DNA of 64,000 nt from Leucocoprinus leucothites (Eukaryota; Basidiomycota; Agaricomycetes; Agaricales; Agaricaceae): NCBI GenBank assembly GCA_013368445.1, contig JAACJO010000012.1, positions 1,116,001 to 1,180,000 on the forward strand. Direction: 5' to 3'. The position numbers and the translations under genes were made by a program. Positions 24,024-35,059 of the stretch are shown piece by piece. Every line of letters starts with the position of its first letter. Position 1 is the first letter of the stretch. The notes below the pieces were generated by a model. That model was not told where the DNA came from. It worked only from the letters and a program-made list of their open reading frames with translations, and ran no database searches.

Positions 24024-25933
24024 ATGCCAGAATCCACAGTCCAGCAACGCATCGTCCCCGGCGCACCACCCCCACAGGTCCCTTCCAAGTCCCAGCGCAA
24101 GAAGCGCAAGGCCAAAAAGGACGACGACAACAATGGCACTGACGCCCCACAAACCGTCGCCCCCGCCGAAAATGTCCCGGAGCACGCTGACGCCCACCAG
24201 GATACCCCTGTGGCTACTACCACTCGTGAGGGCTCCGTGGCTCTTGAGGACGATCTCAAGTTCAGCCCCATCGTTGAGCTCGTTGTGAAGCGCCTCAAAG
24301 CCACCTCAAAGAAAATTGTGCGTCATCACGTACCAGCCTCGATCTCTTTCATAACTCACCTTTTCCCCTCAGACCCGCTGTCATATTTATGCTAGCACCG
24401 ACCCCGAAAAACTCGATGATGACCAGAAACGCACCATCAAGCAGCTCCCCAACCTCGAGGCTGTCCAGAAGGAGCTCGCCGTGATCAAAGGCGCCATCGA
24501 GGTGAATTACACTACCACAATCTTGGGATTTTTCTGACCTCACGCAATCAGACACACGAAGCTGAGTTGGCTCATGAGTTGGCTGCCAAACGCGCCGACG
24601 CTGAAAGGGCCGAAAAGGCGCGTATCCAAGAGGCTGTCGTTGCTGCCCAGGTGATGTTTCGCGCCATCGATTGACGTGTTATGCTCACCTCCCCTTCTCA
24701 GTCTACTCTACTTGCCAAGATTGGTGATGCTCTCAACCTCCTGCGGTTCCGTACATCCCTTGCCAACGGCGAAATCAATACTACTTCCCTCCTGATGCAG
24801 GGCGAAGAGGCAACTGCCATCTATTCTGCGGCTGACGCCCTCCTTGGCCAGGATGGCGATGTCAAGCAAGCCGCCCTTGCTGCCCTCCTTCTCGGCGAAG
24901 GTGATTGGGAAGGCGTCTCTGGTATGTTCGATGTAGAAAGTGCCAATCACACGATCATCTTTCCTAATATTATCCCCAAAAGGCGCGCGTTTGATTGAAA
25001 TTGCAAATACGGCTCTCAACTCATCAAGAGAGCCTACCCCAGAGCCAGAGGAACAAGCCTTCCCCGTAGAAGAGGCCCCAGTAACAGCTTCTGTTACTGG
25101 CCCTTCAGAGTCTGAAGCACCTGCTCCTGTTGGAGGTTTACCCGGAGCTATTGCGGCATCCAACAGCTTCCGCTTCATGCAGGACAGCGAGCTCGAGGGC
25201 CCGTTTGATGAAGCTCCCGCTGAGGTTCCTCAAGAGGTTGTTCCCGAGTCCATCGAGGCGGCAGATCTGAATGGCGATGTCGAGGAGGCTGCTGCTCCTG
25301 CAACAGATGTGAGTATTTCGACCTTACCATCTTCACTTTGATTCATCTACTTAAGCAGGCACCCGCAACTATTGATTGGGCCGCAGAAGAAGGAGCTGAA
25401 GAGCTGCCCTCCATTGCAGGTCTGCACGCCGAGTTTGGAACTTCAGGTTCTGCAACCCCCGCTGAACAAGCTGCTCCCGTGAACGGTGAAGATCCGACCT
25501 CTACTCAAGGTGCCCCTGCTCAAGAGGAGGATGGATTCACGCCAGCAGGTCGGCCACATCGTGGAGATGGTCGTGGTCGCGGTCGAGGCCCATTCCGCGG
25601 TGACCGTGGTGGTTATCGTGGGCATGGTGAGCGAGGTGGCCATCGTGATCATGGCGAGCGAGGTGGCTATCGTGATCATGGTTCGCGAGGTGGCTATCGT
25701 GGACATGGTGAACGAGGTGGCTATCGTGGCCGTGGTGGTGAGAGGGGTCGCGGTGGCGGCGGTATGTCATCCTCTTTCTGCGTCTATAAAGAGAGTTCTT
25801 AGCATTCTTAACAGGATATCGTCGCGGTGATGGTGAACGTCGCGGTGGAGGAAGGGGCCGAGGCCGAGGCGATTTTGGAGGTCCCCGTGGCACTTCGTCC
25901 CCTGCCCCGCCTACCCCAGCTCCCGCTGCCTAG
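24024..25933 (+). CDS. YAG7-like RGG-box RNA-binding protein
   Basis: Begins MPESTVQQRIVPG, with a basic SKSQRKKRKAKK segment, then helical charged region (ELVVKRLKATSKK, DQKRTIKQLPNLEAVQKELAVIKGAIE, HELAAKRADAERAEKA and LAKIGDALNLLRFRTSLANGE) that resembles the YAG7 dimerisation region. A Glu/Pro-rich linker follows, then a motif SFRFMQDSELEG and IDWAAEE, and finally an Arg/Gly-rich C terminus with a ten-residue repeat. The last exon ends TPAPAA. In yeast Yag7 is a poorly understood ribosome-associated protein. RGG boxes bind RNA and are methylated. At least seven exons were traced. An upstream in-frame Met at 23967 is possible but would overlap the divergent BTB gene. Confidence 0.65.
25605..25735 (+). 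repeat. 30-base tandem repeat encoding RGG box
   Basis: About four imperfect copies of a 30-base unit (consensus around CGAGGTGGCTATCGTG then ATCATGGTGAG) encode ten-residue repeats of the type ERGGYRDHGS within the YAG7-like protein. Copies differ by scattered substitutions only, keeping frame. Confidence 0.85.
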
Positions 25934-28636
25934 GCGTAAATGCACTGGGTCCAGGTGCAGCTGCCCCAATAGGCATCATGTTGTATTTCGTGGACGTCAA
26001 AGTGGCATTTTGAAATACTGCTTGTTTTCATCTCCCTATTTCCGGACAACCCACCACTTCCTTGAACACGATTTCCTTATATCACCTATCGCTCCTTGGG
26101 TCTCTACCAACCGTTTTACCTTCACCTCTGTGCACATTGTATTACCATTGACAACTTACATTTGTAATGGCGACTTCGTTGTCGCTGTCCCATCGTTTAC
26201 ACTAATCCTGATCCCAGCGTCACGTGCGCGCTTCATACTCAGATACATCCGGGCTTTTACTCCCCTCCGCTCTCGTGTTGTATGCTGTACTGTGTCGCTC
26301 ATTTTTGTACTTAATAAGCTTCGACTAATTCCTCGTAGCCATGAATATTTCCAGGAGAGGTCGAGGTTACTCTACATTTGGCGATGGAAGTCGGTCGTCT
26401 CCTCATTAGGTTTAATGCGGAACACCAGTTACTTGAATGAAGGCTCAAGCGCTCATGGATGGCTTTCATGTGACAGTGGCGCTTGAACTGCTTACAGGCT
26501 GCCTTGTCCTCACGATACTGACCGGTCAACATCCTCCTTCGGGGCGTGGGCCCAACTGTGTGCTACGTGGTGGGACCACCATTTTAGGCTTCTTTTTAGC
26601 TTTCATTCATTCAAGTACTTCGCTTGCACATTGCATCCAATGCAATACTGATACTCGGCCCGCAGGGCCGATTAACAGATAACGTTCTTAAAAGTGAGTT
26701 ATCTGCTCGTCGATCTGCATTGACATGGACCTGGAGCATCCCAGTGTCAGTCTACCCCGGCATGGGATGGCCACATAGTGGGTAACTGCTGCTCTCATGA
26801 AATGTTCGTAAGAAATGCTCCGCTCAAGCATTGGCCAATCATAAACTATATGATGGTGAGCATATGGGCATGTCTGGCGGCACATGGTGATTAGTTCAAG
26901 TAAAAACTTAAGGAGTCCGACATCTTGATAATCCGCTTGTGCTCGCATTTTATCTCCTTCTGGACATTGACGCCCTCGGACGTCCCTGAGCGTCACTAGC
27001 GGGTTGATCGACGGATCATTGAGATCTACATATGCTCTTGGCTTGGATGGTAAGAGAAAGCTAAATTTAGGTTATGTAGGGCCTCCTCCCAGTCCAAAGG
27101 AATACCCTTGATATTGGTGGAATCGAAAACAAACCTATGAGCGTCGCGTTCAGACCTCTCTTAGACCTTCTTACGACCGACGAGCCGTGGTATACCTTGT
27201 CCCACAAAGTCACGACGGCACCGGCACTACAATAAACCGGTGGCAAAGTTCCGATCCTGAGCGTCGGGCGCCAAGGGGATATCACAATATAAGTGCGAAA
27301 TCCTACTCTCCACCTTTCTCTACGCATTGCCAAACGGTATATCCCCGTAAATTCGAGGTGGGCTCGAGGGTAGGTGGTCTAAAACCGGTAGACCCAGACA
27401 TGACCAAGAAGACAAGGATTGCTTTTGCTCGAAGCAGCCAACTTGGATGGCCCAATCATGACCCCACTATTGAGTATTAGGAAATCACATCATCGCGACG
27501 ATAAATGATGATTGGGGGACGTGAGAGAAAGCCTGGTCCTTTTCTCATCCTCAAGCTTGCCTATGAAGCGGCTTCGAGCTCCAAGCTTACAGGCTCTGAA
27601 GACCCTTGCAGTTCAATACATCTAATCTCTGACAAAAGAACCTACCGTGAGTATGGTTAGAGGGGACTCTTACTCAGCCAGAAAATTCTTGAGCGAGTCA
27701 TAAGGTCTAAGATGTGGTGGCAATACCCAGCTTCTGGAATGATGAGCACAATAGGGTCCGTATTGTTTAGAATCCAGGGTGCATATTTGAGCATGAGCAG
27801 CACAGAGTACCGAGAGACCTTTTGCAGTTCACCCATAATCGAACAATACGGGGACCATGGCGTAGCTCTAGAGAAATTGGCCTTTGCATTACTCCGAGAA
27901 TATATTCCAGGATCAATCAGGAATCTGTCCACTGAAAATAAATGAGCGAAATGCCCCAGAAGAGTTGCCTTGATAGTTTTCCCTGGACACCGATGTCGCC
28001 ACCTATCGTATCCTAGCGGCGAAGAGGGGTGTTATTGTCTAGGAGAAGCGTGGAAGAGATTGTCAACAATGAATACTATGGGTACTTCCTCGCGGACAGG
28101 TCCTCAGGCTGATTTGAGGAATGGAACACAGCTTTGGGCTATCAAAAAATATCACACATGTCCGCCTGAAGGTTGTAGCGATAGCTGTTACCGAACTAAG
28201 TCACACTCGCTCGATTTAAGTACTTGATCAGGTATTTCTTGTAAAAATGACTAAGTCGTTGGTGAAGTCAGACTGCGAGCAATTAGGAGGAAGTATTAAA
28301 CATGATCGGCTCGAGCCAGTAGGTAGTGGGAAATGGGAGAGCGAGAAAATAAGCGATAACCATTTTGATCGGCAGATCGGGCCCGATCTGACTTTCTCAT
28401 TTCTATCAATGTCACCTTCCTGTCTTCCAGAGGCCAAGCTTCGGTTTCGGAGCGGCTCGCTCTCATCCTATATCATCCATCCTCTCTTTTCTTTTCATCC
28501 CTCTCCACTTGCACTTATCTTATAGAAGCCATACCCCCTGCGGCGGGTGCTGGTTTTGCGTTTGGTACGCACATATATACCACCCGAGGTATATTTCGGA
28601 ACCCTGATCCCCTCTTCCCGCCTACAGGCTGCCAGA
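25934..28636. other. Gene-poor 2.7 kb region
   Basis: No coding region could be supported. Frames of 80-100 codons occur on both strands (for example minus 27657-27932, plus 27187-27480), and a few stretches look faintly protein-like, but none matches a family I recognise or connects by plausible splicing. It may include a decayed gene. Sequence before 28637 is T/C-rich (CCTCTCTTTTCTTTTC at about 28480), as expected for the promoter of the arrestin gene. Confidence 0.45.
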
Positions 28637-31033
28637 ATGACTCCTTCAACTAGACCATCATCCCCTTCGCATGACCACTTTTTCCAAAATGTCCAAGAAC
28701 ATGAACGACCCCAACCTCCTTCCCGTGCACAGTCATCCTCACACTTGGCTGACCATGATATGGGTCACCACAAGGAACGATCACATTTAGAAATCATCCT
28801 TGATACCCAACATCTGAGATTGAGGGGTACTGGAGTCGATGTTGAACCAACAACGCTCTCTGGCCATGTTGTACTCTTCCTCACCGAAGACACTGCCCTC
28901 AAAGAAATCACCCTCCAATTTCGAGGCAAGGCACGAATACCCGTCCCTGCATCAGAATCGTAAGTCTTCCATCGTTTCATGGACGACATTGTGCTGACCG
29001 ACTTCGTCAGTCTCCTTACATCGAATGTATCTTCGGCGACATATGTCGTTTGTAACCACGAATGGTCATTCCTCGAAGGGGACAAGAAGCACGCCCGCAC
29101 CGTCAAAGCTGGCCGACATGCGTTCCCATTTCATTTGCAGGTTGGTGGTAGCCTTCCATCAACAATGGGCACATCGGTATTCGGTGGAGCATCGGTTTGT
29201 TACAAGCTGCGCGCCATTGCAGTCCGCCCAGGACTCAACCATAATATTCAAGTTGTCACACCGGTATATATCGACCGCTCCTTTAGTCACGAAGCGCTGG
29301 AATACCAGCAGACTCTCGAGATCGAGAATACATGGCCTGAAAAGGTTATGTATTCAATCGTACTACCCCATAAAGCCTGGGCAGCGGGTGACAAAATGAC
29401 TTCGATACTCAAATTTTCGCCGATTGCTAAAGGGATTCGCGTCAGTAACATTCGGACCACCATTCAGGAGACGACCAAAATAGACGCCCGTAGTGGAGCT
29501 CAAGAGAACACTCAAGTCGTCGCTGCAATCCATCACGGGATAGTTGATGGTAAAGCAGTTGTTGTCGATCCCCGCTCCCGCTACTCCTCGGCCAGTCAAG
29601 GTGGTAGTACCGTGGAGTCGCCTCGGAATGCTGCTGTTGGACCCAGTACGTACCTGTCAGGCAACACCTCACCAACTGGTATTTGCTCTCCAGCCCGTCC
29701 TTCTTCTCCATTTCGGTCATCTGTAGCTGGCCCTTCAACGAGCACGGAGCCAGAGGATGAAGAGGAGAACAGCGACCTTGTAGTTGCAGTTACACTTCCC
29801 CTGCCGATTGTATCAATCACGCCCACACACTCTGTCGGACCAATCATTGTCAGCCATCGTGTGCGTTGGAGCATTTTAATACGCAATTTAGATGGCCATA
29901 CTTCGGAGTTACGTTGTTCACTCCCTATCCATATTCTGGACCACCGACTGTTGGAGGAAGCTCGTTCTTTTTCAGCTGTAACACGTCGACTAGTCCTCGG
30001 CTCATCAGAGTTACCGGTCGAGGAAGAGAATGATCGCGAGTTGCCAAGTTACGCTGCACACGTTCGAGATCGCGTAGCTAACATGTTCCTTCCTGAGACT
30101 GCCACTGTTCGCGTCGACAACCCATGGATAAATCACATTAGTGGCTCGCGGTCTGGGGCCGGTGTACGGGAGTCCTTCACCTCTTTTCCCCCTTCACGAG
30201 CTCGTTCTGGATTTTCAACACCGCTTGAATCTCATCATCTCTCACACCTACCACAGATACCAGGTCCCGACGGCATCACCACCCTCGATCTCCTACACTC
30301 TGAGCTTTTACTTTCATTGTCGGACTCAAATATTGGACGAGATTTTTTTACACCAGAGCCTCACACTCCGTCTGATCAAGTTTCATTTGATTTGACACAC
30401 CCACCCAGTCAAAACCGAAGTAGACCCCAAAGTCGCCACAACAGCCGGCCACCAAGCCCTGATTATTCTCATCACCACGACGGTGCTACTACGCACCACT
30501 CTGGTAGCCATGGCCGAAACCTCCATAGTATTTTCCGCGCAACTATGAAACCATTCACTTCACTAGGACACCACCATTCCTTATTTTCGCGGCATGGAAA
30601 CCACCAATCTCACGATGAACATCATTATACCAGACCTCATAACGCACCATCTGAACCTTCTGGGCATCATTCGCAGCGGCCTGGGACGATTACAACCCCA
30701 GATCCGGTCACCGGAGTTGATCTACTACATCGAATGTTCACTGAAGTCCCAGATTACTCGATCGCCTCCAGAGGGTTCATTGGAGGTGTCCCACCTCTCG
30801 AAAGTATGCGTGGGTTGCCATCATACGAAGAGGCTGCGAGAGAAACTGGACAGCGGGCCACGTCGAGTGACACGGATATAACCACAGGTGTTACTCAAAT
30901 GGGACTTGCATCGAGCGTCGAGAACTGCGGTCATGCTGATTTGACGGAGGACAACCTGCACCATCGAGAGAGGTCCTGTAGTTCCCCTTTACTTGTCGTA
31001 CCGACTGCCACCGGTAGCCGAACTGGTGATTGA
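28637..31033 (+). CDS. Arrestin-domain protein (ART-type ubiquitin ligase adaptor)
   Basis: Two exons (28637-28959 and 29011-31033) sum to 2346 bases, 781 residues. The N-terminal arrestin fold starts at LEIILDTQHLRLRGTGVD with GHVVLFLTEDTALKEITLQF, and continues past the intron with TYVVCNHEWSFLEGDKKHARTVKAGRHAFPFHLQ. The C-arrestin part includes LPHKAWAAGDKMTSILKFSPIAKG and later VRWSILIRNLDGHTSELRCSLPIHIL. The tail is Ser/His-rich and carries LPSYEEAARE and ELPSYAAHV, PxY motifs of the type that bind HECT ligase WW domains. In yeast, Rod1/Art4 and relatives bring Rsp5 to nutrient transporters for endocytosis; a similar role is inferred. Confidence 0.88.
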
Positions 31034-31845
31034 TGCAACCTTGATCGCCACCCTTTCTAATTGCTTGGGTTTCATGGTTTACCTACACATTTACTTTCGC
31101 ATCGCATACTATAATTCATCATCTATACACCGTATTCTTTGTTTCGGTCGTTCTTCTCCCTGTTCTCTCTTCTCCCTGTTCTCGGATAGAGAATTGACGC
31201 AATTTAATTTTCTTAATGCAAGGACGCTGTTAGCTGTTGGACTTCAAATTAGAGACAGTCTATGTGCATTGTCCCGAACGCTTTATTGATATATACTTAG
31301 TATAATGACGTAACCAGTGGAAATCATTATCTTCTGTCATTGCTGAGTCAGTAATCCCGAGAAGAATCGTCATGTGAGTACTTGAGTGCTACCCAACATT
31401 CAATGGTTTGATGTGGGAAGAGAACGCAAAACGCATGCTTCGAAATCAGATCCGTGTGTCAAATATTTGCTGAGCATTTGAAGAGTTGTTTTAAAATATT
31501 CTCACTAAAATTAGCTACACACCGAGGTAGAGGCTGATGGAGGCTGGGTGACTAGGATTTGCAGTGGACAAACTGCAGCTTGGCAAGATAGCATTTGGGG
31601 CTACGGTAATTTGCATTTCCACGCATGTGGCACAAGAAATTGTGATAAATGGACCGTTCCGATTGGTCAATCGGAGTAAAGATATGATAGGGAGATAGGG
31701 ACTATTGCTCTGCGCCCATAAATATGATACATTTAAGTAAAATTCTAGACTTTTCTGGGGGTTGTTTGACTAACTGTGCCTTCCGTGCTGATCGATATCC
31801 TTGGCTTGTTTCATACTCAGAGTTCCTTCTTTCACTTCTGCTGCC
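31034..31845. other. Intergenic: arrestin 3' UTR and CCP1 promoter
   Basis: About 0.8 kb with T/C-rich sequence after 31040 and AT-rich sequence around 31300-31520. No further exon, RNA gene or repeat recognised. Confidence 0.5.
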
Positions 31846-33416
31846 ATGTCTTTTTCTTCCCTCTTGCGTCGCGTACAACCCCTTCGCAGAGCTGCATTTT
31901 CTTCTGTAGTCTCTCAAAGGGCTACAGCTTCTGGCGCTAATTTCCGTTATTTTTCAACGACTCCTCCTCCCAAGTCAAACACTGCCCTCTACGCTGGCAT
32001 TGGGGCAGCGGCTATTGGCGGCTTCGCGCTCTACTATTTCACTGACTTAAGAAAGGATGTGAATACCGTGGCGAAGTCTGCGACACAGACCGCGAAGTCC
32101 GCTACCGGATTTGTGCCCACAAAAGAGGACTACCAAAAGGTCTATTTTCCTTGCTTCCTTGCTTTTTCTTTTCTTTTCTTTTTCATCTTTTGACACTAAC
32201 GAACGCGTCATCAGGTTTACAATAAAGTTGCCGAGCTTGTTCAGGACGCCGGAGAGTACGATGGTGAGCATGAACCCTGTAAAGTTTCGTTCAGCTAATG
32301 ACATTCTCGAAAGACGGTTCTTATGGACCGGTCCTCCTTCGTCTTGCCTGGCACGCGTCGGGCACCTATGATAAGGATTCAAAGACAGGCGGAAGGTTGG
32401 CTTTTTTTAGTTCCTGAGTCATTCATCCCTGATTGATCCCTTCACCATGAAGCAATTACGCAACCATGCGCTTCGAGCCGGAGTCGCTCCATGGTGCTAA
32501 CGCAGGATTGAATGTCGCTCGGAGGCTCATGGAGAAAGTCAAAGTAGAGTTTCCCTGGATCAGCTATGGTGACCTCTGGACCCTTGCTGGTGTTTGCGCC
32601 GTTCAGGTCCGTTTCTGCCTTATGCAATATGGATTGTGCTAATTTGTTATTCTGGGCTTTCAGGAAATGGCTGGTCCTAAAATTCCTTGGCGCCCCGGTC
32701 GAATTGACGGATTTGCGGCTCAGGCTTCTCCCGACGGTCGCCTTCCCGATGCTTCCCAAGGCTCAGATCATTTGAGGACCATCTTTTATCGTATGGGGTA
32801 CGTTTTCGCTAACGATAATGATTCGGCTCAGGTTCATATGATCTCATAGTTTTAACAACCAAGAGATAGTCGCACTCTCTGGTGCTCACGCTCTCGGTCG
32901 TTGTCATCGAGACCGGTAGGCATTCCCCCAACAGCTGAGCGCAGTTCATTGTTGATTTGGCTCTTAGCTCTGGATTTGAGGGTCCTTGGACTTTTTCGCC
33001 GACTACTTTGACCAACGATTATTTCAAGCTTCTTTTCGATGAAAAATGGGTGTGGAAGAAGTGGAATGGTCCTAAGCAGCTTGAAGATAAGAAAACTCGG
33101 TCTCTCATGATGTTGCCGTATGTATCTACTCGAGTTGTGTATCATTGCGTCTTATCTGACGTGGTGTTATTCCAGTACCGACTATGTTTTGATCCAAGAC
33201 AAGAGTTTCAAAAGATGGGCCAAAGCTTATGCAGAGGATCAGGATCTTTGGTTCAAGGAGTATGTCATGTTCATATCTTTGTCTTCGGTCGGCTTACATG
33301 TACTGCGCAGTTTCTCCAGCGTTCTCTCCCGCTTGTTTGAACTTGGTGTACCTCCTCAACAATTTACTACCTCAGAGCCTTGGGTGATGAGAACCATCGA
33401 CGAACAGAGCAACTAG
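31846..33416 (+). CDS. CCP1: Cytochrome c peroxidase, mitochondrial
   Basis: Class I haem peroxidase that reduces hydrogen peroxide with electrons from cytochrome c in the intermembrane space. Exons join into about 372 residues. The first 45 residues are a mitochondrial targeting sequence rich in Arg and Ser, followed by a hydrophobic segment ([21 protein letters not shown]) that would serve as the sorting anchor. The distal haem site is [13 protein letters not shown] (distal Arg and His about residue 127), the proximal His is in [12 protein letters not shown] (about 251), and the radical-forming Trp is 16 residues later in GFEGPW (about 267), as in yeast Trp191. PTDYVLIQD follows. The presence of the Trp separates CCP from ascorbate peroxidases and from secreted class II enzymes. 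About eight short exons. Confidence 0.95.
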
Positions 33417-33797
33417 AAACTCCTCTCATCACGCACCCCACTCCTGCGTCGCCAATAACCTCCGTACCTTGAGCTCTTAAATGCGCTGCGTAAAGTAGAG
33501 TATCATTATTAGAATGCCTTAAAATATCTTACTGACTACAGTATCAATCAATTGTCAACGTCAAATGGCCTATACACTATCTGCAAGATTACGCGAGTAT
33601 GGATCAACATGGTCAGTGGTATGAATAGACCGGTTTCCGTGAGCAGACTCTCCTCTCGAGCTTCGGGCCTAACGGCCCGGGAAGGCGTTGTACAAACAAA
33701 CAAAACTAGACGTCGTTCCTCGCTCAGCGAGGTTTGTTTGTTTGTCCCATCCGGCATGGATATGTCCGATCCCGCGCAGAGAGGGGCCGGGTAGGAG
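33417..33797. other. Repeat-like left flank of the transposon
   Basis: Non-coding sequence between CCP1 and the transposon. It holds a GGGCC/GGCCC inverted pair around 33664-33680 and a 13-base inverted repeat noted separately. The last eight bases (33790-33797, GGTAGGAG) are the left copy of the target duplication. Confidence 0.6.
33692..33745. repeat. Nested inverted repeats (hairpin)
   Basis: ACAAACAAACAAA at 33692-33704 is perfectly complementary to TTTGTTTGTTTGT at 33733-33745. Inside the loop, directly against the right arm, CCTCGCTCAGCGAGG at 33718-33732 is a second near-perfect palindrome. Such stacked hairpins are common in repetitive DNA or transposon ends; no coding sequence overlaps. 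Confidence 0.8.
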
Positions 33798-34406
33798 AGG
33801 ACCCCTGATAATCCCTACAGAGGCCGGATACTCCCTAGCCGAAAACTCGTCCGGACCCCCATGTCTGGGGGAGCCAAATTTCGTCCGGTCGTATCCGGCC
33901 TCAAAAATCCCTAAAAAAAACTTCTAAATTCTCAAAAAATATTCCCAGTGCACAATTACCCATAATTATATTATGACTACAACTCTGCTTTGTAGTACTA
34001 CTGTAACTGATATAAACTTCAGTCGTTATCTCCTTGACCAGTGCCCTCTCGCCAACCTAACTCCTGAACCGATGCTTGTATTGGGTTAAGACCGTGACGA
34101 AGGGTCCTGAAAGGTTCTCGGTCCCTGGGCTCGAGTGAGAACCCGCCCTTGTCATCAGGACGTGGGGGTGATAGCAGCAATGTCAGGAAGCAACGAGGGG
34201 CCCGGAGAAATGCAAACTGTCCAATGCCAAGAAAGCCAGTATCTTGTGTTGATGGAATGAATTGCCACCCGAGCTTGTGTTGAAAGCAATATATGACATG
34301 GGTGCTGTCAAGGGAGTCATCGTCGAAAATCTAGGCAAGTAGACATTTCGTTGGAGGCTACCTAGGGGTAGAGTGTGGTTTGAGTCCGAGACGATGAAGA
34401 GCACAA

Positions 34407-34440
34407 AAATAATAATATTGTTATTATTGTTATTATTATT
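34407..34440. repeat. (AAT)/(ATT) microsatellite palindrome
   Basis: AATAATAAT followed by TTATTATTGTTATTATTATT, so the two halves are complementary and could fold back on themselves. Located inside the transposon. Confidence 0.8.
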
Positions 34441-34514
34441 CTGATCGTGTACTTTGTGCAATTAATGTTTTCGGCAAAACACTCGAGGTCTTATCCAGGT
34501 AATAAACTGGGGAT

Positions 34515-34585
34515 ACATCGTGAGTCGAACCCCCGCCCATGAGCGGATACTCTGTGCACACGGCCGCTCTGCCATCCGTCCGGTC
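34515..34585 (-). other. tRNA-like segment with Pol III A and B box motifs
   Basis: On the minus strand TGGCAGAGCGGCC matches the Pol III A box and, about 40 bases on, GGGGTTCGACTC matches the B box core. The spacing suits a tRNA, but the T stem and acceptor stem do not pair, so this is not a functional tRNA gene. It may be a decayed tRNA or a tRNA-derived promoter carried by the transposon. Confidence 0.4.
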
Positions 34586-34740
34586 TGACCTCTGCACCCA
34601 GAGGCTCGTCCGTCCTGAGTATCTGGCCTCCCTGGCCCTTCAAGGGGTCCCCGTCCGGATTTTTATCCGGCATCACGGCCGCAAAACCCAGTTTCGTCCG
34701 GATTTTGTATCCGGCCTATATAGGGATTATCAGGGGTCCT

Positions 34741-35059
34741 GGTAGGAGTCTGGGTCGCGAGTACTTGAACCGAAGGCAACTGGCCTAGGGACCCGCCGGC
34801 AGGTGGGAACTTTGGGCATGCTTGCCTTCCATTGATCTGCGGTTCGACTCCCGTGAGATGTAAATATTTGCACTTCCTCCCGAAGGTTGACTAATCATGG
34901 TCGTCCGAACAGTATTTTTGGCAGAATCAAATACTACAGTCCTGTGCTTAGAGGAAGGGAGCTTATGAAAGTAGGCAAAGTAGGCAAGCCAGACAAACCA
35001 AAATCTGAATGATATGAATTTCTGATGCAGGGCATTAACAGAGCGATATTACGCCCCCT
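34741..35059. other. Right flank of the transposon
   Basis: Starts with the right copy of the target duplication (34741-34748). It has a second tRNA-like pair on the plus strand, TGGCCTAGGGACC near 34782 and GGTTCGACTCCC near 34849, again without proper stems. The rest is the 3' flank of the F-box gene. Confidence 0.45.

Larger units (their letters stand above)
33798..34740. mobile_element. Non-autonomous DNA transposon (MITE), hAT-like
   Basis: A 943-base element with perfect 20-base terminal inverted repeats: AGGACCCCTGATAATCCCTA at 33798-33817 and its exact complement at 34721-34740. Similarity resumes after a five-base difference (GGCCGGATAC both ends). It is flanked by an identical eight-base direct repeat, GGTAGGAG, at 33790-33797 and 34741-34748. 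Eight-base target duplications are typical of the hAT superfamily. Both ends carry several copies of CCGGAC or GTCCGGA, like hAT subterminal transposase sites. No transposase frame exists inside, so it would need an enzyme from elsewhere. An AT-rich trinucleotide run (34407-34440) and a tRNA-like segment lie within. Confidence 0.85.

Noticed and set aside
25443..25893. His/Asp-rich minus-strand frames opposite the RGG repeat
   Set aside because: Low-complexity antisense of the glycine-arginine repeat, not an independent gene.
34515..34870. Two tRNA-like sequences considered as tRNA genes
   Set aside because: A and B boxes are present, but T and acceptor stems do not pair, and one lies inside a transposon.
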